This document shows, one piece after another, positions 58,072 through 64,000 of a stretch of 64,000 nt of DNA (position 1 is the first letter of the stretch; the number at the start of each line of letters is the position of its first letter). The translations under genes and the position numbers were made by a program. Source of the stretch: Halopseudomonas pelagia (GTDB lineage Bacteria; Pseudomonadota; Gammaproteobacteria; Pseudomonadales; Pseudomonadaceae). The notes beneath the pieces are model-generated. The model saw only the letters and a list, made by a program, of their open reading frames with translations, searched no databases and was not told the DNA's origin. The stretch covers positions 3,844,001-3,908,000 of the forward strand of contig NZ_CP033116.1 of assembly GCF_009497895.1 (NCBI RefSeq). The letters run 5' to 3'.

Positions 58072-59040
58072 ATGTCCAGCCTGCCCTTTTATGACGCGGT
58101 CACCCAGGACTTCGATGACGTGAATGCGCTCATCATGCGCCAGCTTCATTCCCGGGTACCCCTGGTCGAAAAGATCGGCCACTACATTATAAGCGCCGGC
58201 GGCAAACGCCTGCGCCCGCTTGTGGTGTTGCTCAGCGCCCGCGCCTGCGGCCTGGAAGACGCAAGTCAGCACAGCCTGGCAGCGATTATCGAATTCCTGC
58301 ATACCGCCACCCTACTGCACGATGACGTGGTGGACATTTCCGACCAGCGCCGTGGCCGCAGTACTGCCAACTCACTTTGGGGTAATGCGCCCAGCGTACT
58401 GGTTGGCGACTTCCTTTATTCCCGCGCTTTCGAAATGATGGTTGAGCTCGGCGACATGCAGATCATGCGCGTGCTCGCCAATGCCACCAACGTCATCGCC
58501 GAAGGCGAAGTACTGCAGCTATCCAAGGTGCGCGACGCCAGCACGGATGAAGCTACTTATATGGAAGTGATCCGCAGCAAAACGGCGATGCTGTTTGAAG
58601 CCTCGACCCACAGTGCCGGACTGCTGGCTGGCGCCGAAGCTGCGCAAACAGAAGCCCTGCGTGGTTACGGCAACGCGCTGGGCATCGCCTTTCAACTGGT
58701 CGATGACGTATTGGATTACAACGGCGATGCGCAGGCGATGGGCAAGAATGTGGGTGACGATCTGGCCGAAGGCAAACCCACCCTACCGCTGATCTACACC
58801 ATGCGCGAAGGTACGGCCGAACAGGCAGCCCTGGTGCGCAAGGCTATTCAAAAGGGTGGGATTGACAATATAGAGGCCATTCAACTGGCTGTGCGTGATT
58901 GCGGTGGCCTGGAATATACGTCTCGGCTAGCGCGGGAGCAGTCGGAAGAAGCAATACGGCTATTGCAAAGCCTGCCGCCGTCGGTTTACCGGGACTCGCT
59001 GGAACAGCTCGCGCGTTTTGCGGTAGAACGGGCCTACTGA
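58072..59040 (+). CDS. ispB: Polyprenyl diphosphate synthase (quinone side chain)
   Basis: 322 residues. Trans-prenyltransferase making the ubiquinone side chain (probably nonaprenyl in pseudomonads; the length is not readable from sequence). First Asp-rich motif LLHDDVVDISDQRRG, second LVDDVLDYNG; GGKRLRPLV and KTAMLFEASTH are present. ATG at 58072 has GAGGAA upstream; a TTG at 58054 is an alternative. Confidence 0.96.
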   Translation: MSSLPFYDAVTQDFDDVNALIMRQLHSRVPLVEKIGHYIISAGGKRLRPLVVLLSARACGLEDASQHSLAAIIEFLHTATLLHDDVVDISDQRRGRSTANSLWGNAPSVLVGDFLYSRAFEMMVELGDMQIMRVLANATNVIAEGEVLQLSKVRDASTDEATYMEVIRSKTAMLFEASTHSAGLLAGAEAAQTEALRGYGNALGIAFQLVDDVLDYNGDAQAMGKNVGDDLAEGKPTLPLIYTMREGTAEQAALVRKAIQKGGIDNIEAIQLAVRDCGGLEYTSRLAREQSEEAIRLLQSLPPSVYRDSLEQLARFAVERAY

Positions 59041-59060
59041 GTTCCTGCTTTTCACCGCAA

Positions 59061-59139
59061 CCTTTCGCGGCCCGGCGGCCGTTCCCACCCTCTCAAATAC
59101 CACACACTACAGGTGGGAGCGGCGGCCCCGCCGCGAACC
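59061..59139. repeat. REPIN between ispB and fklB
   Basis: TTTCGCGGCCCGGCGGCCGT and the facing GGTGGGAGCGGCGGCCCCGC form an inverted REP pair with about 22 bases between, in the convergent gap. Confidence 0.72.
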
Positions 59140-59143
59140 AGGG

Positions 59144-59758
59144 TTAAAGCACCTTCAACAACTCGATATCAAACACCAAGGTGCTGTGCGGCGGAATGCT
59201 GCCCGCAGCGCGAGCGCCATACGCCAGGTCGGACGGAATATACAAACGCCATTTCGCGCCTTCCTGCATGAGCTGCAGCGCTTCGGTCCAGCCGGCAATC
59301 ACGCCACCGACGGGGAATTCGGCTGGCTGACCACGCTTGTAGGAGCTATCGAACACTTCACCGGTGATCAGCGTACCTTCGTAGTGAGTCTGCACGGTAG
59401 AACTGGCCTGCGGCGTAGCACCAGTGCCTTCATTGACCACTTCATACTGCAGACCCGAGTCCAGAGTGATCACGCCTTCACGCTCGGCGTTCTTGATCAA
59501 AAACTCAACACCGGCCTGGCCCGCTTCACGGGCCGTAGCTTCAGCCGCCGCCTGCATCTTCGCCTGCAAGCCGGCAAAGGCCTGCTGCAGCGCGGCTTCA
59601 TCCACCTGGCTGGGCTGCTGGGTAAAGGCATCACGCAGGCCAGCGACCACCAGATCAATACTCAGATCCGGTATATTGCTGCTGCCGAGCTGGTCGCCCA
59701 TCTGCCGGCCTATGCCGTAACTCACACGCTGTTCGTCAGTATCGAAGGTGTTGCTCAT
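59144..59758 (-). CDS. fklB: FKBP-type peptidyl-prolyl isomerase, FklB/FKBP22
   Basis: 204 residues. N-terminal helical dimerisation domain (RVSYGIGRQMGDQLG), a long helix, then the FKBP domain (VQTHYEGTLITGEVFDSSYK, GVIAGWTEALQLMQEGAKWR, AYGARAAGSIPPHSTLVFDI). No signal peptide, so cytosolic. Converges with ispB. Confidence 0.93.
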   Translation of the reverse strand: MSNTFDTDEQRVSYGIGRQMGDQLGSSNIPDLSIDLVVAGLRDAFTQQPSQVDEAALQQAFAGLQAKMQAAAEATAREAGQAGVEFLIKNAEREGVITLDSGLQYEVVNEGTGATPQASSTVQTHYEGTLITGEVFDSSYKRGQPAEFPVGGVIAGWTEALQLMQEGAKWRLYIPSDLAYGARAAGSIPPHSTLVFDIELLKVL

Positions 59759-59880
59759 GGCGGTGCTCCGCTAGAAAAAATGGCCGTCAAGCCTGACATA
59801 AAGTCAGGAAGAATTCACCAACGCCAGCGACTCCGTTACAATGCCCGGCTTTTCAGGCCTACCAATCAGAGACCCCCCTC

Positions 59881-61173
59881 ATGCTGGAAAAGCTTTTCCA
59901 ACTATCAGCCCACGGCACCAACGTGCGCACCGAAATCATCGCTGGCCTGACCACCTTCCTGACCATGGCCTACATCATTTTCGTCAATCCGATGATGATG
60001 GCTGACGCGGGTATTGATCCAGGCGCGGCGTTTGTAGCCACCTGTCTTGCTGCTGCCATCGGTTCGTTGATCATGGGCTTGTGGGCCAACTACCCGATCG
60101 CTCTGGCGCCAGGCATGGGGCTGAATGCGTTTTTCAGCTATACCGTTGTCGGCTCAATGGGCTATAGCTGGGAAGTGGCGCTGGGCGCGGTATTTATTTC
60201 CGGTTTCATGTTCTTTCTGCTGAGCATTTTCAAGATCCGCGAATGGATCATTAACAGCATCCCCATGGCGCTGCGTTCAGCGATTGCCGCCGGTATCGGC
60301 CTGTTTCTAGCACTGATTGCGCTGAAGAACGCCGGCCTGGTGGTTGACCACCCCGCGACCCTGGTGGCGCTGGGCGACCTTACCCAGCCCGCCCCCCTGC
60401 TCGCCGCGCTTGGTTTTGCCATCATCGTCGCCCTCGCCTACCGGCAGGTGACCGGCGCGGTCATGATCGGCATTCTGGTCATTACCGGCATCAGCTTGAT
60501 TACCGGATTGAGCCAGGCCAGCGGCATCATGTCCGCGCCACCCAGCCTGGCCCCTACCTACATGCAGCTGGACATTCGCGGTGCGCTTGAGATCGGCATG
60601 CTCAGCGTGATTTTTGCTTTCCTGTTTGTCGACCTGTTCGATACCTCCGGTACCTTGATCGGCGTAGCCCAACGGGCCAATCTGGTAGACGAGGACGGTA
60701 AAATGCCGCGCCTGGGTCGTGCGTTGATGGCTGACAGTACCGCTACCATGGCTGGCGCCGCGCTAGGCACCTCAACCACCACCAGTTATATCGAATCGGC
60801 TGCAGGTACAGCAGCAGGTGGCCGCACTGGCCTGACGGCCTGCGTAGTAGCGCTGCTGTTTCTGCTGGCGTTGTTTTTCTCACCACTGGCGGGAGCAGTA
60901 CCCGCTTTCGCCACCGCGCCAGCTCTGCTATTCGTCGCCGTGCTGATGACGGGTGGCCTCATTCAAGTAAATTGGGATGATCTGACCGAAGCCGCGCCAG
61001 TAGTTATCACCGCGATCATGATGCCGCTGACCTTCTCTATCGCCAACGGTATCGCCCTGGGTTTTATCGCCTGGACGGTGATCAAGGTGTTCGCCGGGCG
61101 TTGGCAGGATCTGAATCCTAGCCTGTATATACTGGCGGGCCTGTTCGTCATCAAACTTGCGTTGTTCAACTAA
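59881..61173 (+). CDS. NCS2/AzgA-family purine permease
   Basis: 430 residues with about 12-14 membrane helices. The AzgA-type signature [20 protein letters not shown] is intact, as is the N-terminal [20 protein letters not shown]. Such proteins import adenine, guanine or hypoxanthine with protons. Shares one base with trmA (TAATG). No strong ribosome-binding site is evident. Confidence 0.93.
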   Translation: MLEKLFQLSAHGTNVRTEIIAGLTTFLTMAYIIFVNPMMMADAGIDPGAAFVATCLAAAIGSLIMGLWANYPIALAPGMGLNAFFSYTVVGSMGYSWEVALGAVFISGFMFFLLSIFKIREWIINSIPMALRSAIAAGIGLFLALIALKNAGLVVDHPATLVALGDLTQPAPLLAALGFAIIVALAYRQVTGAVMIGILVITGISLITGLSQASGIMSAPPSLAPTYMQLDIRGALEIGMLSVIFAFLFVDLFDTSGTLIGVAQRANLVDEDGKMPRLGRALMADSTATMAGAALGTSTTTSYIESAAGTAAGGRTGLTACVVALLFLLALFFSPLAGAVPAFATAPALLFVAVLMTGGLIQVNWDDLTEAAPVVITAIMMPLTFSIANGIALGFIAWTVIKVFAGRWQDLNPSLYILAGLFVIKLALFN

Positions 61174-62261
61174 TGGGCCTGTCATTCAACCCCGCCGATT
61201 ACGATCAGGAGCTCGCCGCCAAACGCCAGCGCCTAATTGACCTGCTTGCGCCTTTCCACGCGCCTGAGCCGCAAGTGTTCTCCTCGCCCAAAGAGCATTT
61301 TCGCTTACGCGCCGAGTTCCGCCTGTGGTATCAGGATGGCCAGGCACACTATGCGATGTTCGAGCCCGGCGAGAAATACAAAGCGGTATTGATCGAACAA
61401 CTGCCGATCGCCAGCCGCCGCATCAATGAGTTAATGGGACCGCTGCTGGAAGCCTGCAAAGCGGAGCCGCTGCTAGGCCGCAAGCTGTTTCAGATTGAAT
61501 TTCTGACCACCTTATCCGGCGAAGCGCTGGTAACCCTATGTTACCACCGCCCGATAGACGAGCAATGGGACGCCGCTGCGCAGGCGCTCGCCGAGCAGTT
61601 GGGCATCATGCTGATCGGTCGCAGCCGCGGGCGTAAGCGGGTACTTCAGCGCGATCATGTGGTTGAAGAGCTGCAGGTCGCGGACCGCACCTGGCGCTAT
61701 CAGCAAGTGGAGGGTGGCTTTACCCAGCCCAATGGTCACGTCAATCAGCATATGCTTGGCTGGGCGCTGGACGCCGCTGGCGAGAACAGCGATGATCTGT
61801 TGGAACTCTATTGCGGCAATGGCAATTTCACCCTGCCGCTGTCCACCCGCTTTCGCAAGGTGATGGCGACCGAGCTGTCCAAGAGCTCAGTCAGATCGGC
61901 TGTCGCTAACCTGGAAATGAATCAGGTGGAGAACGTGACGCTGATCAGGCTGGCCAGTGAGGAAGTCACCCAAGCCCTGAAAGGCGTACGCGAGTTCAGG
62001 CGCCTGCAGGGCATTGACCTGAGCAGCTACGACTTCGGCACCGTGTTTGTCGACCCACCACGTGCAGGGCTGGATCCGGCTACGCTGGAGCTGGTCAGGG
62101 GCTACCGGCGTATTCTCTATATTTCCTGCAACCCGGAAACCTTGGCCAACAACCTTGCAGTCCTGAACAGTACGCACCGGGTGACGCGGTGCGCGTTGTT
62201 TGATCAGTTTCCCTACACACATCATATGGAGTCAGGGGTTTTGCTGGAGCGGCGCGGCTAG
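61173..62261 (+). CDS. trmA: tRNA (uracil-54,C5) methyltransferase
   Basis: 362 residues. Makes m5U54 in the T-loop. SAM motif [16 protein letters not shown], catalytic [13 protein letters not shown] with the nucleophilic cysteine, VDPPRAGLD, and a C-terminal [16 protein letters not shown]. No Fe-S cysteine cluster, so it is TrmA and not RlmD. Start overlaps the permease stop by one base. Confidence 0.96.
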   Translation: MGLSFNPADYDQELAAKRQRLIDLLAPFHAPEPQVFSSPKEHFRLRAEFRLWYQDGQAHYAMFEPGEKYKAVLIEQLPIASRRINELMGPLLEACKAEPLLGRKLFQIEFLTTLSGEALVTLCYHRPIDEQWDAAAQALAEQLGIMLIGRSRGRKRVLQRDHVVEELQVADRTWRYQQVEGGFTQPNGHVNQHMLGWALDAAGENSDDLLELYCGNGNFTLPLSTRFRKVMATELSKSSVRSAVANLEMNQVENVTLIRLASEEVTQALKGVREFRRLQGIDLSSYDFGTVFVDPPRAGLDPATLELVRGYRRILYISCNPETLANNLAVLNSTHRVTRCALFDQFPYTHHMESGVLLERRG

Positions 62262-62306
62262 CAGATAAGGCCACTCCCGATGCTACAGCGCATCCGCTCT
62301 TTCACC

Positions 62307-63392
62307 TTAACTGTGACCCTCTGCACTCGGTTTGCTTTTGCGTTCACGCTTCTGCTGGTACATGGCAGTATCGGAGAGTTGTAGCACCTCTTCGGGGTCA
62401 AACTGACCCGGTTCTGTGGTAATCACGCCTACACTTGCACCGGCATATTCAATTGTTTCGCCACAGACCTCGTAGCTGCCTCGGGTTACTGATTCCAATT
62501 CGTCTCTCAATGCGATACAGGCTTGCTGGTGGTCGTCACCTGAGGACAGGCGAAACAGAACGAATTCATCGCCACCATAGCGTGCGACAGTGTCGGCTTC
62601 GGGGCGTTGCTCAACCAGCACACGGGCAATGTGGATCAGGAAGCGGTCACCGGCATCATGTCCGTACCGGTCATTTATCTCCTTGAAACCATCCAGATCG
62701 ATAAAAGCAACATGCAACCTTTTTCCGGCATTGTGAGCGTGTTGCAGTTGCTCACTCAGCGATCTCATCAAGGCACGACGATTGGGAATACCCGTGAGAG
62801 GATCCGTGAGGGCGTGCCGAGTCAGAATCTGGTTTTCATTGATCAAAATATCGAGCAACTTCTCGCTCTCGATATAACGGGCAATAAGAGAGGAAAAGAG
62901 GCTCAGGTAGTGTAGAGACTTTTCAGATACGCTTAGTGGCTGCTCGCTGGCTGCACACAGCGTTCCATACAAGGTGTTGTTGATAAGCCTGATCGGCTCG
63001 CTCAGATATGTGCAAATACCAAGCTCTCTCGCCGCATTAGAGTCGCCCCATACTCCAGGCACATCGCTGGTGTAATGTCGCTCCTCGATAATGGCGCGCC
63101 GACAGAGAGTATCGCCCCACGGCACCGTTAGCCCTTCGGGGATGTTGAGTCGGCGGGTGTTTTTGGCGTATACCACTGTCTGGATGCCTTTTACCTCATC
63201 AATCACCGTGAAGTAAGTAGATTCCAGCCCGGTCATCTCCTCAAGCAGATCCAGCAATGGGCGAACCACCTCTGCCAAACGGCTTGGGAAGGCCGTACTT
63301 TCGGCAAGACGGAGAAGAATCGAGGCTGGAATTTTTTGTGTTGTTTTCATTCTGACTTTCTCGGCCAGGTGGTTGTTCTCAAGTGGTTCCAT
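62307..63392 (-). CDS. GAF-GGDEF diguanylate cyclase
   Basis: 361 residues. A GAF-like sensor (about 35-180; LCRRAIIEERHYTSDVPGVW, LYGTLCAASEQPL) precedes a GGDEF domain with an intact ARYGGDEFVLF and DLDGFKEINDRYGHDAGD. No transmembrane segment, so cytosolic, making c-di-GMP from GTP. The start is uncertain: ATG at 63392 or at 63350 (MKTTQKIPAS). It begins 6 bases after the EAL gene upstream. Confidence 0.9.
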   Translation of the reverse strand: MEPLENNHLAEKVRMKTTQKIPASILLRLAESTAFPSRLAEVVRPLLDLLEEMTGLESTYFTVIDEVKGIQTVVYAKNTRRLNIPEGLTVPWGDTLCRRAIIEERHYTSDVPGVWGDSNAARELGICTYLSEPIRLINNTLYGTLCAASEQPLSVSEKSLHYLSLFSSLIARYIESEKLLDILINENQILTRHALTDPLTGIPNRRALMRSLSEQLQHAHNAGKRLHVAFIDLDGFKEINDRYGHDAGDRFLIHIARVLVEQRPEADTVARYGGDEFVLFRLSSGDDHQQACIALRDELESVTRGSYEVCGETIEYAGASVGVITTEPGQFDPEEVLQLSDTAMYQQKRERKSKPSAEGHS

Positions 63393-63398
63393 TTTCGG

Positions 63399-64000
63399 TT
63401 AATGACCAATCCCCGGTGACTTACGCATATGCTCTCCCCAAGCCTCAGTAAAAGCACTAGCCGGTAAAGGCCGCCCATGCAGATAACCTTGAGCCTGGTG
63501 GCAGCCCATGCTGGCTAATAGCTCTGCCTGGCCCTGTGTTTCAACACCTTCTGCAATAGTACCCATGCCGAGGGCAACCGCCATCGCGATAATAGTCTGA
63601 ACAATCACCTGATCATGATGACTGGTTAAAATGTCTCTCACGAAAGAGATATCGATTTTCAACGTATCTGCTGAAAAGCGCCGCAAGTATGAAAGAGACG
63701 AATAGCCTGTTCCAAAATCATCAATCGAAAGGGAGAAACCGCTGTTGTGCAATGTTTGGGTTATGCCTATAGCCTGCTCCGGATCACGCATGAAGTCGCT
63801 TTCAGTCAGTTCCAGGCCAATTGCCGAAGGCGGAACCGTAGCTAAAAGGCTGGTGATATGACTCGCCAAATCAGGATCAGCAAACTGCTGCGCTGAAATA
63901 TTAATGGAAAGACGCCCCGGCAGAGTGAATCCAATTTGCCGCCAGGCCAGCAACTGTCTGGCAACCTCGCTCAACACCCATGTACCCAAACGGCGAATCA
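63399..64000 (-). CDS. EAL-domain protein, N-terminal part beyond the window
   Basis: About 200 C-terminal residues; the frame is open to the window edge. The EAL catalytic half is intact: asparagine in LSINISAQQF, glutamate in LELTESDFM, SIDDFGTGYSS, lysine in DTLKIDISF and AEGVET. Whether the EAL motif itself, or a GGDEF/PAS domain, precedes it cannot be seen. Neighbour to a GGDEF protein suggests a paired c-di-GMP control unit. Confidence 0.9.
   Translation of the reverse strand, partial: IRRLGTWVLSEVARQLLAWRQIGFTLPGRLSINISAQQFADPDLASHITSLLATVPPSAIGLELTESDFMRDPEQAIGITQTLHNSGFSLSIDDFGTGYSSLSYLRRFSADTLKIDISFVRDILTSHHDQVIVQTIIAMAVALGMGTIAEGVETQGQAELLASMGCHQAQGYLHGRPLPASAFTEAWGEHMRKSPGIGH

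Overview
The window looks like a chromosomal segment of a gamma-proteobacterium of the Pseudomonadaceae, perhaps close to Halopseudomonas. This is judged from recalled gene families and gene order (gdhA, ettA, PilZ/radA, mscL; pilA/pilBCD-coaE-yacG; ispH-fkpB-lspA-ileS-ribF-murJ/rpsT; proB-obgE-rpmA-rplU/ispB), from Pseudomonas-type REP elements, and from an ANR/FNR box. The species was not determined. No rRNA, tRNA or CRISPR array was seen.

Layout. 1-3362: a large membrane PAS-GGDEF-EAL protein cut by the left edge. 3.5-12.6 kb: housekeeping and stress genes (ettA, gdhA, a PilZ receptor, radA, an EAL phosphodiesterase overlapping a polyphosphate:AMP phosphotransferase, mscL, rlmG). 12.7-26.5 kb: a mixed block with an FeS-type photolyase and a tiny Cys-rich DUF2256 protein, a UPF0114 membrane protein, a Lon-like protease, an amidase, a HemD-like protein, a probable neutral-lipid operon (wax ester synthase/DGAT plus DUF3336 patatin lipase) behind a perfect ANR-type box, a Ca/Na exchanger and a DUF2855 protein. 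26.6-31.1 kb: a compact four-gene type VI secretion cargo operon (VgrG, DUF4123 adaptor, LysM/glycine-zipper putative effector, small membrane protein as putative immunity) with no T6SS core genes nearby. 31.2-33.1 kb: an array of palindromic ATTCCC-type repeats split by an IS3-family element.

33-44 kb: an unusual 991-residue class A penicillin-binding protein, two type IV pilins (one behind a sigma-54 promoter), pilBCD, a toxin-antitoxin pair wedged between pilD and coaE, then coaE, yacG and a Nudix/thiamine-phosphate-synthase-like fusion whose second half carries a REP-like sequence in frame. 44-52.5 kb: the conserved ispH, fkpB, lspA-ileS-ribF, murJ and rpsT block, again with repeat-filled gaps. 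53.1-54.5 kb: an IS256-family element with a clear 8-bp target duplication. 54.6-62.3 kb: proB-obgE-rpmA-rplU, ispB, fklB, an AzgA-like purine permease and trmA. 62.3-64 kb: a GAF-GGDEF cyclase beside an EAL protein that runs off the right edge.

Themes. Five proteins contain c-di-GMP synthesis, breakdown or binding domains. Two families of intergenic palindromic repeats (REP/REPIN and ATTCCC type) mark many gaps, and both insertion sequences lie in or against the second family. The best candidates for something little described are the vgrG-linked LysM effector/immunity pair and the oxygen-regulated lipid operon.
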